A stretch of 62,000 nt of DNA from Chrysomallon squamiferum (taxonomy: Eukaryota > Mollusca > Gastropoda > Neomphalida > Peltospiridae): assembly GCA_012295275.1 (NCBI GenBank), contig CM022676.1:15204622-15266621 (forward strand), given 5' to 3'. Made by a program: the position numbers and the translations under genes. The notes beneath the pieces are model-generated. The model did not search any database. It had not been told where the DNA came from and worked only from the letters and a program-made list of their open reading frames with translations. Every line of letters begins with the position of its first letter. The stretch's first letter is position 1. Shown one piece after another: positions 55,346-62,000 of this stretch.

Positions 55346-57013
55346 GTGTTCTTTCTGATGTTTCTTTTCAATAACTTGCCATGTTTACTTCTACGTGAGA
55401 AAATCAATTTATCAATATCGATTTATACTCTTGTAAATATAGTTGTAATTTGAATTTTTTGGAATTATTTCTTCTGAAGACTTCATATATGCACCTTCAT
55501 CCCCCACCGACTTTATTTTCCAATTTATATGCAAGTCGACAAGAATAGTGTGTAAAAATTCAGTTATGTGTTTCCTCTGTTATCTCAATCGTAATGGTAA
55601 AGGTTTGGCTCTGATGCCTCTAATAATTCTTACATGAATAACAAATAATCAAACAAGGAAACAAATAAACAAAAGACAAGCAAGCAAACAAACAAACAAG
55701 TAAATTAATTAATAAATACTAAACTTTTGCATCATTAATATATCTCATTTGAATTTAGAATATTTTTAACCTAGCTTTTTAGTTAACGATTGCACCCGAT
55801 CCAGATATTATTTTCTTTGTTTGAGTTATTACTAAAGACAAAGTTAGATAAACACTTCAGCACAACACCATTAAACATACCAATGATAAGTTTGATGGCA
55901 ACAAGTTAAAACATTTCGTTTGTGATAAACAGTGAAAAAAACAACAAAATAAAATAAAATGTGACGTGTAAACTGACACTGACAGCTGATTCCAGCATCC
56001 TCTGAGTGATCACAGTTCTGTTTTCCCCAGCCAGGAAATGAACACTTTTCAACACTGTCTTCATCTCCATCACAACTCAGATCATCAACCCATATTTGTC
56101 CAGTTCCTCTTCCAAAGTGAGCACTTTGATATGATGTTGCATTAAAGCTTCAAAAGAAATGAATATTATTTACTGTGAAATGAATACTATTGAAAAAGGT
56201 TTACTAAACATCTGCAACAGATCTCATTTTAGTCTCAAAGATTTGAGAAGAAAGTTATTGCTATCTAAGTGATTCCAACAATGTTTAATACAAGAATCCT
56301 TTGATACTGAAAAGGTAGTTTAAATATCCTAAGTGAAATGCGATTTTTCATCATCACTAAAGCTATTTTTTTCTTTTCCTCGTCCTCGTCCTTCTTCTTC
56401 TTCTTCTTCTTCTTATTATTATTATTATTATTATTAAATGAGTATAAAATGAATAAAATGTAGAGTAAAACAAATATTATGGAATATTCTTTGGAAAAGT
56501 GTTCAACAGACGTGCATTTACTTCTAAGGTTTTCGGAAGAATATACTTAGTTTCTAAATTATTTCAAAACAATTTTAATAGACAATGTTTCATACAATAA
56601 TACTATTAATATACTGTAAATATAATTATATATATTTACTAGTACTACTACTGCTACTACTACTACTACCTCTACGACAATTGTCAATACTTCTTGCAAA
56701 AATGTATGAAATGTTTGAGGAATTTCGCTAATAATGTATTTGATGAATAATTTAATATCTTGTGGTTGTGTGTAAAGTTGAATCTACTACGTCTGTAATA
56801 AAATTTATTTATTTTATTTCATTAAACAAAAAAAAAAAAAAAAAATAAAAATCTAACAAACAAATTACCGACTAAATCCTAACATGTGACATAAAACAGA
56901 AGCATCTTTCTCATCAAAATAATCATCACAGATTGTTCCCCACGTCCCGTTTACTTGAATCTCAACTCGACCTTGTGTTGGTTTTCCTGTTCCATTCATT
57001 AACCGCATTGGTA
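35307..57013 (-). CDS. Multi-SRCR / Ig / FN3 transmembrane receptor, 3' 21 exons (5' end not found)
   Basis: Reading the minus strand from 57013 to 35307 gives seven SRCR domains (alpha1, beta1, gamma1, alpha2, beta2, gamma2, alpha3), two Ig domains, one FN3 domain, a transmembrane helix and a short tail ending [13 protein letters not shown]. Each SRCR is split into a 145-bp first exon and a 170- or 176-bp second exon with a phase-2 intron inside the domain; domain boundaries are phase 1. Two exons per domain and six Cys per domain mark group-A SRCR. SRCR proteins (scavenger receptors, CD5/CD6, DMBT1 families) bind microbial or host ligands; FN3 and Ig are adhesion modules. Tail tyrosines (HVYET, IYDNGAF, PYEVL) suggest signalling or endocytosis. 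The first exon here starts in phase 1, so at least one upstream exon is missing; I found no signal-peptide exon up to 62000. Introns contain Tc1-like and Tigger-like fossils. Confidence 0.85.
35981..36033 (-). CDS. Receptor tail exon (53 bp)
   Basis: Acceptor AATCACAG|GA at 36033 and strong donor CCGG|GTAAGT at 35981. Encodes (R)[17 protein letters not shown](D). YDN is a pYxN-type (Grb2 SH2-like) motif. Enters in phase 2, leaves in phase 1. Confidence 0.75.
36034..38436 (-). other. Tail intron hosting a Tc1-like fossil
   Basis: 2.4-kb intron between the 34-bp and 53-bp tail exons. It contains (AAT)n (~36143-36198), the Tc1-like element (36335-37700) in antisense to the gene, and ACA/CA-rich sequence (37860-38150). 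Confidence 0.65.
36335..37700 (+). mobile_element. Degenerate Tc1/mariner-type transposon
   Basis: Transposase remnants lie on + between ~36690 and 37595. Seen in changing frames: [15 protein letters not shown] (helix-turn-helix part), [67 protein letters not shown]. These match Tc1 DDE transposases, with at least two frameshifts and stops. The third catalytic Glu (PIENLW type) is Lys here, so it is inactive. The left end near ctccgaaaaaagaaacgcaa looks like a Tc1 terminus; I could not find the matching right end. It lies inside a receptor intron. Confidence 0.85.
38437..38470 (-). CDS. Receptor tail micro-exon (34 bp)
   Basis: Acceptor TTGTTTTCAG|GA at 38470 and donor ACAAG|GTAATA at 38437. 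Encodes (R)[10 protein letters not shown](R). Phase 1 in, phase 2 out, fitting the exons on either side. Too short for ORF-based detection. Confidence 0.65.
38830..38943 (-). CDS. Receptor transmembrane exon
   Basis: Acceptor GTTGTTTCAG|AT at 38943. Encodes (D)[17 protein letters not shown] then [15 protein letters not shown] and RRLKK, a classical single-pass helix with stop-transfer basics. The donor is weak (AAAAAAA|GTTCGT at 38830), chosen because phase 1 fits the next exon. Reading through would add about seven residues and stop. Confidence 0.75.
38944..39860 (-). other. Intron between FN3 and TM exons
   Basis: About 0.9 kb, AT-rich, with an (AAT)n tract at 39660-39743 and a TTTA-rich stretch near 39283-39320. 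No gene is seen. Confidence 0.7.
39861..40160 (-). CDS. Receptor FN3 domain exon
   Basis: 300 bp, phase 1-1; acceptor GCCTACAAG|GT at 40160, donor ACAG|GTACCT at 39861. Encodes (C)[11 protein letters not shown] then [23 protein letters not shown] and [14 protein letters not shown], with the conserved W, the YRE strand and the Y-x-V-R-x-x-A-x-N pattern of FN3. It is membrane-proximal. Confidence 0.9.
40351..40629 (-). CDS. Receptor Ig domain 2 exon
   Basis: 279 bp, phase 1-1; acceptor TCATTGCAG|AC at 40629, donor AAAT|GTAACT at 40351. Encodes an Ig-like fold with [21 protein letters not shown] and [11 protein letters not shown] (paired Cys, D-x-G-x-Y-x-C). Confidence 0.9.
40630..42161 (-). 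other. Intron between the Ig exons
   Basis: 1.5 kb containing the Tigger-like fossil at 40949-41423. The remainder is AT-rich without features other than short A and AAAT tracts (~41660-41680). Confidence 0.75.
40949..41423 (+). mobile_element. Internally deleted Tigger/pogo-type DNA transposon
   Basis: Inverted ends AGTGGAAACTCGGGTTACGA (left) and the reverse complement of ...gttcgtaacccgatgttccactg (right), flanked by TA (right TA 41424-41425), as expected for Tc1/mariner-superfamily Tigger elements. Inside, a 59-codon frame (41229-41408) begins [14 protein letters not shown] and continues [19 protein letters not shown], the CENP-B-like helix-turn-helix of Tigger transposases, then runs into the right end. 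The catalytic domain is gone, so this is a ~475-bp non-autonomous remnant. Confidence 0.85.
42162..42416 (-). CDS. Receptor Ig domain 1 exon
   Basis: 255 bp, phase 1-1; acceptor TATTTGCAG|AT at 42416, donor CTTT|GTAAGT at 42162. Encodes (Y)[31 protein letters not shown] and [10 protein letters not shown], with the paired Cys and Trp of an Ig fold. Confidence 0.9.
42417..43250 (-). other. Intron between alpha3 SRCR and Ig 1
   Basis: 834 bp, AT-rich, with (AAAT)n at 42421-42452 and (AAAAT)n near 43206-43232. No gene is seen. Confidence 0.7.
43251..43420 (-). CDS. Receptor SRCR alpha3, second exon
   Basis: 170 bp. Acceptor TGTTTAAG|T at 43420; donor CAAT|GTCAGT at 43251. Encodes [19 protein letters not shown] then [22 protein letters not shown] and AGISCQ with four Cys. 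Confidence 0.9.
43963..44107 (-). CDS. Receptor SRCR alpha3, first exon
   Basis: 145 bp. Acceptor CTATTTCAG|TA at 44107, donor AGCCG|GTAATT at 43963. Encodes (L)[18 protein letters not shown] then [15 protein letters not shown] and CHMLGFS. It is the start of an incomplete third alpha-beta-gamma unit that goes straight to Ig domains. Confidence 0.9.
44108..46216 (-). other. Gamma2-to-alpha3 intron
   Basis: 2.1 kb, homologous to the gamma1-to-alpha2 intron (49996-53186): both contain an acagagt(c/t)cca(c/t)agacaatgg block (44647 vs 50637) and a tgacatgactcactgctct block (44861 vs 50867). T-runs at 44526-44588. Short frames (for example 45183-45380) are not supported. Confidence 0.8.
46217..46392 (-). 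CDS. Receptor SRCR gamma2, second exon (GC donor)
   Basis: 176 bp. Acceptor TAATTTCAG|T at 46392. The end at 46217 is set by phase and by its 176-bp paralogues: the junction reads CAGT|GCAAGT, a GC-AG intron, where gamma1 has CGCT|GTAAGT. Encodes [41 protein letters not shown] and VGISCLN. Confidence 0.85.
46545..46689 (-). CDS. Receptor SRCR gamma2, first exon
   Basis: 145 bp. Acceptor TGACTTCAG|TT at 46689, donor AGTCG|GTAAAT at 46545. Encodes (I)[33 protein letters not shown] and CNTMGFS. Confidence 0.9.
46981..47443. repeat. Compound (GA)n plus ~40-bp unit array in the beta2-gamma2 intron
   Basis: Three long GA tracts (~46981-47059, ~47153-47224, ~47312-47404) alternate with a ~36-bp unit (gtttagcgttattttataaa...caaacaat) present five times. 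A single GA tract with one such unit is found in the matching gamma1 intron (54366-54475), so this copy has expanded. Confidence 0.95.
47528..47703 (-). CDS. Receptor SRCR beta2, second exon
   Basis: 176 bp. Acceptor CTAAATCCTAG|A at 47703, donor CAGA|GTATGT at 47528. Encodes [41 protein letters not shown] and LGISCYP. Confidence 0.9.
47892..48036 (-). CDS. Receptor SRCR beta2, first exon
   Basis: 145 bp. Acceptor TTTTGTTTAG|CT at 48036, donor AGTCC|GTAAGA at 47892. Encodes (S)[33 protein letters not shown] and CKLLGFS. Confidence 0.9.
48037..48997 (-). other. Alpha2-to-beta2 intron with mirrored AAT/ATT arrays
   Basis: About 1 kb. (AAT)n (~48243-48317) runs directly into (ATT)n (~48318-48363), making a long inverted repeat. 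The matching intron 55076-55977 has only the ATT part (~55257-55346). The rest is AT-rich, without a gene. Confidence 0.85.
48998..49167 (-). CDS. Receptor SRCR alpha2, second exon
   Basis: 170 bp. Acceptor TCTTTTGAAG|C at 49167, donor CAAT|GTCAGT at 48998. Encodes [41 protein letters not shown] and AGISCQ. Confidence 0.9.
49168..49850 (-). other. Internal intron of SRCR alpha2
   Basis: 683 bp with a (CTT)n tract (~49406-49479). The counterpart in alpha1 (56148-56868) shares the flanking sequence and a shorter (CTT)n-(ATT)n tract (~56391-56435). No gene is seen. Confidence 0.8.
49851..49995 (-). CDS. Receptor SRCR alpha2, first exon
   Basis: 145 bp. Acceptor GTTATTTTAG|TA at 49995, donor AGTCG|GTAATT at 49851. 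Encodes (L)[33 protein letters not shown] and CQMLGFS. Confidence 0.9.
49996..53186 (-). other. Gamma1-to-alpha2 intron
   Basis: 3.2 kb. The part 50000-51200 is homologous to the 44-45 kb intron. A TA tract is at ~51778-51805; AAT and AGT tracts (~52753-52852) follow. Frames 51211-51459 and 52268-52534 have no recognisable domain or splice support. Confidence 0.75.
53187..53362 (-). CDS. Receptor SRCR gamma1, second exon
   Basis: 176 bp. Acceptor TTGTTTTCAG|T at 53362, donor CGCT|GTAAGT at 53187. Encodes [41 protein letters not shown] and VGISCLN. Confidence 0.9.
53363..53807 (-). other. Internal intron of SRCR gamma1
   Basis: 445 bp with (AAT)n-(AAC)n at ~53374-53492. The counterpart in gamma2 (46393-46544) is only 152 bp with a short AAT tract, so the array accounts for much of the difference. 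Confidence 0.8.
53808..53952 (-). CDS. Receptor SRCR gamma1, first exon
   Basis: 145 bp. Acceptor TTGATTTCAG|TT at 53952, donor AGTCG|GTAAAT at 53808. Encodes (I)[33 protein letters not shown] and CYMLGFS. Confidence 0.9.
53953..54584 (-). other. Beta1-to-gamma1 intron
   Basis: 632 bp containing (AAT)n-(AAC)n (~54272-54317) and one (GA)n tract (54366-54438). It corresponds to the expanded intron 46690-47527. Confidence 0.85.
54585..54760 (-). CDS. Receptor SRCR beta1, second exon
   Basis: 176 bp. Acceptor CTAAATACTAG|A at 54760, donor CACA|GTATGT at 54585. Encodes [41 protein letters not shown] and LGISCFP. Confidence 0.9.
54931..55075 (-). CDS. Receptor SRCR beta1, first exon
   Basis: 145 bp. 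Acceptor GATGATTTCAG|TG at 55075, donor ATTCC|GTAAGA at 54931. Encodes (L)[33 protein letters not shown] and CTLLGFI. Confidence 0.9.
55076..55977 (-). other. Alpha1-to-beta1 intron
   Basis: 902 bp with (ATT)n at ~55257-55346. Homologous to 48037-48997 in the second unit. No gene is seen. Confidence 0.8.
55978..56147 (-). CDS. Receptor SRCR alpha1, second exon
   Basis: 170 bp. Acceptor TCTTTTGAAG|C at 56147, donor CAGT|GTCAGT at 55978. Encodes [41 protein letters not shown] and AGISCQ. Confidence 0.9.
56869..57013 (-). CDS. Receptor SRCR alpha1, first exon (most 5' exon found)
   Basis: 145 bp. Acceptor TTATTTCAG|TA at 57013, donor AGTCG|GTAATT at 56869. Encodes [33 protein letters not shown] and CHMLGFS. 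Phase 1 entry means an earlier exon must exist; none was recognised in 57014-62000. Confidence 0.9.
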
Positions 57014-57284
57014 CTGAAATAATAACAGATTTGGATATGATCAGTCAATTATAATAGTGTAAATTATTCAGAAAGATATCAGTATATACAGAAATTTGAT
57101 AATTGTCATTTACAAAGATATTTGATAAAATTTAATACAGATAACGTGATATCTTTTGCGCTGTTATAGATATCAACAAGGAATTTGTATCATTAACAAG
57201 GATTTTAATTATTGTTATTTTAATAAAACAAAATAATAATAGTAATAATAATAATAACAGTAGTAATAATAATAAAAAAAATAA

Positions 57285-57315
<31 letters not shown>

Positions 57316-57911
57316 AAAGAAATACTGAAAGGTTTCAATATGAACTGACGCAGGCATAGTTAATATAGAATTAATGAAATAATAATTCACACCGGTGCGT
57401 TTCTTCCATCATTGGATACCTCTTTAGGTCTAAGTTCTGTGCTTAAAATAGATACGTTTTTCTTTTTCTCAGTATTTTATTTAGCAAATCCAAAGTCAGA
57501 ATAGAAAACAGTGATAAATCTATTTTCTTTTCAGAAAAACAATCTGCTTTTATCTGTTTTATGACAAAATTGATAACCGGAAAATCAAAATTTTTTTTTT
57601 TTTTTTTTTTTTTTAATAAATTTCAAGTCGTGTGTATTAAACAAATAGAGATTTAGAAACACAGACTATACTGTATAATTACATCATGAAGACAAATAAG
57701 AATAAAATATTACTAAATCTCAAACTTATTACTTATGACCAAAGTTTCAGTGGTTCTCCACAGATACCTCTGAGTAGATCGAAGGTAACCACGGGCTCTG
57801 CAAGAACCCACTTGTCTCGACAAGGCGTATTTTTGTTCAAATACAGTTTCCGTTGTTGCCTGTATATTTTATATCCGCTCCCCAAAAAAAAAAAAAAAAA
57901 AAAAAAACAGA

Positions 57912-57950
<39 letters not shown>

Positions 57951-58144
57951 TTCGGAATGAAACAGACAAAATATTTATGCCAGGTTTTCAAAGTTTGAAT
58001 TTATCTCTCTTATTCACATCAAATTCACTGTAAGTCTCTACGAAGATTATGAGGAATGTAGATTACATGGCGGCCACCTCCTAACGCAAATTGCTAAATC
58101 GTGACACGACATCAATTATGAACACGACAAAAGTACTAATAATA
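57014..58144. other. Non-coding interval upstream of the first receptor exon found
   Basis: No gene is seen. (AAT)n-rich tract 57232-57316; T-run ~57591-57614. The segment 57737-57946 is less AT-rich and ends in two long A-runs (57886-57907, 57914-57946), which could be a retroposed (SINE-like) sequence with an A tail; I do not recognise the family. Confidence 0.5.
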
Positions 58145-58980
58145 AGTTAGACAGCAAAATGAGGTTGCATACTACTTATGCTGGATTAATTGTTCTTGTT
58201 GACTAAAATTTTCCGCTCGTCATTTGTCTTGTAAGTCACAGTTCTTCGGTGTCACATCATATTTATTTGGTTGTATATGGCATTTTTTATTTTTATTCTT
58301 TTTATTTTTTTCTTATTTTTTGTTCTGTGTCGTGGTAATTTAGGATGGTGAAGTTAGAGGAGTAGATATGATAATCTCAAGAGGAAACAACGAAGAATGT
58401 AATAAATTATGGCAGAATTTCATTTTAGTTCAAATTCCTCAAGTAAAATAAAAATACAATTTTAACTTGGCCACATTATATTTTAGCCGTAATATAACAA
58501 TGCAACAGAATAACATAAGCTGCAACAAACAATTATGTAACCTCATGACGTGTGTGTATTAAATCACTGAAAAGTGTCAGCGCGTCTCTATTACGTACAT
58601 TTTAATACTGAACTGAAAATGTTATAGATTTATTTGTTGTGTGGTAATTTCAAGATCACGTGGTAACAAACTCAAATGTAATGTCAAACAAAAGGTGAAA
58701 AAGGTTCCAAAGTTTCCGTGTACATATTAAGGAAATAGCGGCGCATTTGGAAACCCTATCAACTTAGCTTTCGAATGAAATCGTTTCATCTAAAAGTTGT
58801 TATGACAATGTCAAAATTCGAGGGTCAATAATAGTAAGGAAACAAATTTATCATTTACGGAATAACATCCCATATGTGAAAGTTAATCAGTGAATCTTTT
58901 TTCCATGCAGTTTAAGCCATTACTCAGACCACGATTCTCTTTTTAGAACATACTTCTATGTTTCACTGCTTCTGAGATAT
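58145..58980. repeat. Flank module C (diverged copy of 27380-28330)
   Basis: In the same order as module B1: agttagacagcaaaatgagg, gctggattaatt, gtaagtcacagttcttcggt, gaggagtagatatgataatc, tcaaacaaaaggtgaaaaag, ggcgcatttggaa and an agaacatacttctatgttt end. Orientation is the same as downstream of the ZNFX1-like copies, but no helicase coding sequence precedes it here. Confidence 0.75.
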
Positions 58981-59189
58981 AAATAAAATGGACAGTATAA
59001 AAGATAAATTTGATTTAACCGAGAATTATCCATATGAATGCAAATTTTATTGTCATTATTATTAAGTAGTTCACTCTTAATACGTATATTCATAAAACAA
59101 ATAATAATACTGACATACCTGAAACAACTGTAGATATTAGAAAGGAGTAAATCCATATATAATGAAAGAAAGACATTTCTTTTTATAAA

Positions 59190-59494
59190 AACTGTACAGA
59201 ACATTTTGTCTCGGTCAAACACAACTACTGTGATTTAGATCCCGATTCCTTTCTTTATATACATAGCTCGTTGACTGACGAATGCAAGTTTAGAAGTGGC
59301 GCATGTCAGTATGACATAAAGGCAAACTACGTATGTCACTTATTCTTGTCTGTTTTTCGACCAATTTATATACCGTGTGCATATATCAGCCAATATGACG
59401 TCTATCTATCTTTATTTATTGATTTAAAATAGTTTTCAGTGTGTATACTCCAGAAACCAAAACCAACATAAAGTACGTGTGTGTTTAAGTGTGA

Positions 59495-59551
<57 letters not shown>

Positions 59552-60580
59552 ACGGAGAATAAGTGAACACTGATTCATTTGTAACGGCTATTCTGATATA
59601 AACTTCTATATTGATTCAATCAATTCTGATACATTTTTCAGCGAACTAAGGAATCGAGATATAAATATCTTTAGATTATTGGATATAAAATACACATAAA
59701 TAATTGGTTCATGAACGATCAAAAAATCATTATTAGTGATATTGATCAGAATAGCACTAAATGTGACTACGATACGCAGTCATTTATCAGTATGGGCGCA
59801 GTCTGAATCTTACCTATTAAGCAATTAGTGAATATGAATTTTAGTATAATTCTCCCCATTCTCTCTTCACACTTACACTTTGTTCTTTCTAATTGATTAT
59901 TATAATTATGAATGGATATTTGCTTGATCTTCCCAGAATACGAACTATAGCGAGAACTTCTTCATTCCTAGTATATTTTTCAACTTTTAAAAAAACACAA
60001 TCTTATGTGTTTTCCTTCTAGGTTATATTTTCAAGTTTCTGCTCTGTGTTATTATATCAGTGGTGAAGCGCATGTTATAGTTTCATTGCTACTAACAAAA
60101 ATACTAGAGATATTGTTTCATGATGGGATGTTGTCTCAACATTTCTGTATTATGAAGCGGTGGTCTAAATAAAGATAAAATTTAAAAACAAGTTTTTTTA
60201 CGTTTCTCTTTGTGATTCAATATGTTTATTGCAAGAAGCAGTTTCGCCTAATTACAACGAAATGAAACTTGCAGAATAATGATAATCACAAACAAGTTTT
60301 CAGTATAGCCTCTAGCCCCTTGACTCTTTAAAAAAAAAAAAAAAGAAGTTAATGACTGGTGTGTTGTACAGTGTGCTATTCAACATATTTCCAGAGACGT
60401 AAATTTCATTCATGATGGGAATTACCATGGTACCAGTGTAACAAATTACTGGGAAATCCTAGGCAACTTCGGTATGATTTGTAATATCTCTCAATGTTTA
60501 GTTAAGTCATCAGATTACATCATGAACTTGATCATGCATTAAAATGTTTTATCATCAGATACCGTACAGCATAGGTGTTG
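59190..60580. repeat. Diverged duplicate of 29640-30700
   Basis: Continues the module C homology (see 29640 for matching landmarks). It includes an expanded TG tract (~59498-59549). Together with 58145-58980 it forms a ~2.4-kb segment equivalent to 28490-30700. Confidence 0.7.
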
Positions 60581-61462
60581 GGTTCCCTTTTAGCAGTCAT
60601 GACAGTTGCTAAGAGATCAAACACTTCTGAATCTTGATACCGTGGAATTGTCCTTATACTGGATCAGCCGAAATGGAATAATACAGATTAGTAGTGTGCA
60701 GAACAAATTTAGATTACTTTTCTCTATCAGTACATTTTAACATAAATGTTGGCAAGCATATAGACACACAGAGAAACAAACAAATCTGTAAACAATGACA
60801 TGCATTCAACTTAACAAACACACACACACACTTCAGTTCACACAGATGTGACAGTCAGTCAGAAAAGACTGCTCTGCTCTAAGCACATTTGTTACACGTA
60901 AATAACGCCCACATATACCTTCATGCACTATTTTTAGCTCAGATGGCATAACTGGCACCTGTCAGATTTAACTTCATGTGTTGGTCTTGGTATACTGAAA
61001 TTTCGGAAAGAAAAACATCTTGGAATTATCTTTCGGTAACCTGTAATGTTTTAACGGAGAACTCTTTCATAACAAATAGACAAACGTTAAATTTTAGACA
61101 ACATTAACCTGTAAAAAGTCATCTGGGAGATCAATGATGATGATTCTGACCCTATGCCTAGTGACCTCAAAGTTTTGTTCAGTGTCCGTTAATTTATTTT
61201 TATTAACTTTTTGTGAACCTTGAGTTAAGACATTTTGATTTGGATAGTACTTGTAAGTGTTTAATCATCATCACTATCATCATCGTCATATCATTATAAT
61301 AAAAAAACATTGCATTATCGATACTTTGTTTTTAATATCTTCATCCTTATACATCTCTCTCTCTTTCTCTGTCCCTCTCTGAACCCCTCTTCCTGTTTTT
61401 AAATTCCGTTTTCAATTTAACTTAATATTATAATTATATTGTTATTTATTTATCTGCTAACA

Positions 61463-61531
<69 letters not shown>

Positions 61532-61733
61532 AATAATAAAGATTATATAATCTATGGCAACATTTCAGATATTATCAGTTGTTTTCTGGGTCAGTAATGA
61601 ATAATAAAAACATTATCCTAAGTCTAAATCAAAAATCTTATACTGAATGTATATGTTATAATCAGTTTTGAGTTTGGCTAAAAGTAAAGACTTGAACAGT
61701 AAAATTTAAACTATTCTGATTATTTTGTTGCAG
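60581..61733. other. Non-coding interval
   Basis: No gene is seen. CT-rich tract (~61352-61382) and (AAT)n array (61464-61528). Confidence 0.6.
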
Positions 61734-61840
61734 CAACAAACCATCATTGTAAACGATGTGGTGGTGAGATTGCTGCTGTTGCTAACAATGTCTGTGGTGT
61801 TGGTGTCGCTCACAGGACAGGAATTTCATGTATGAATTAA
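61734..61840 (+). CDS. Possible terminal exon of a + strand gene
   Basis: After a good acceptor (TTATTTTGTTGCAG, AG at 61732-61733) a frame reads NHHCKRCGGEIAAVANN then VCGVGVAHRTGISCMN and stops at TAA 61838-61840. The Cys-rich, non-repetitive composition differs from its surroundings. I do not recognise a domain, and no upstream exon is identified. Confidence 0.25.
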
Positions 61841-62000
61841 ATATTTAATGTATAAAACGTAAAGGGATAGATATAGATGTAGTTAAGTTGTATAAAAGTT
61901 CTCACGGGAAGAAAAATATAATGACAAATAATATGTCTCTCGGTTAACCTCTCCTTTGTTGTATGCGCATGCACACATACAAAAACATTCATACATTCAC
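61841..62000. other. Window end, nothing recognised
   Basis: AT-rich sequence with no feature I can support. Confidence 0.5.

Noticed and set aside
57132-57338. Met plus poly-Leu frame on the minus strand just upstream of the first SRCR exon, resembling a signal peptide
   Set aside because: It is encoded by an imperfect (ATT/TTA)n tract and has no suitable phase-1 donor; treated as a microsatellite artefact.

Overview
This is AT-rich, animal-type nuclear DNA. It has split genes with GT-AG introns, very many AAT/ATT triplet arrays and other microsatellites, DNA-transposon remnants, and a run of 200 N. The gene families (a ZNFX1-type helicase in tandem, and a multi-SRCR receptor) together with the microsatellite load fit an invertebrate, most likely a lophotrochozoan such as a mollusc. 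That assignment is inference; no marker in the window fixes the species.

Layout. (1) Positions 1-13751 and 15914-28047 are two head-to-tail copies, about 15.9 kb apart, of one unit on the + strand. Each unit has a ZNFX1-like gene (NFX1-type zinc-finger SF1 helicase) of one giant exon plus a second exon, then a microsatellite inside an inverted repeat, then several kilobases of a degenerate ~40-bp satellite, then a well-conserved 3' flank. The N gap (13752-13951) sits at the end of the first unit. (2) 28048-35300 is mostly non-coding. It holds old diverged duplicates of the 3' flank and one orphan Ig-like exon candidate on the minus strand. (3) 35307-57013, minus strand, is the 3' portion of a receptor gene that I could assemble exon by exon: seven group-A SRCR domains (each from two exons), two Ig domains, one FN3 domain, a transmembrane helix and a cytoplasmic tail with tyrosine motifs built from small exons. 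Its 5' end lies outside what I can identify. The SRCR exons form a three-domain higher-order repeat (alpha-beta-gamma, alpha-beta-gamma, alpha). (4) 57014-62000 is non-coding, with a diverged copy of the 28-30.7 kb segment and a possible + strand terminal exon at 61734.

Both ZNFX1-like copies carry reading-frame lesions as assembled, at different places. Copy A has a TAG at codon 92 and an extra A in an A-run. Copy B has a +1 insertion 55 bp further on and two frameshifts in the low-complexity tail. Once one +1 shift is discounted in each, the two first exons differ in length by exactly two 26-residue zinc-finger units and nothing else. Differences between the copies are strongly biased to amino-acid replacements in the parts I counted, while the downstream non-coding flank is nearly identical. 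This could mean diversifying paralogues, gene conversion, or two divergent haplotypes joined at the N gap.

In other animals ZNFX1 is a nucleic-acid-binding helicase involved in antiviral sensing and small-RNA inheritance, and SRCR receptors bind microbial and host ligands. The window therefore looks like an immune-type neighbourhood in which the helicase genes and the receptor gene are convergent. A functional link between them is not shown by the sequence.
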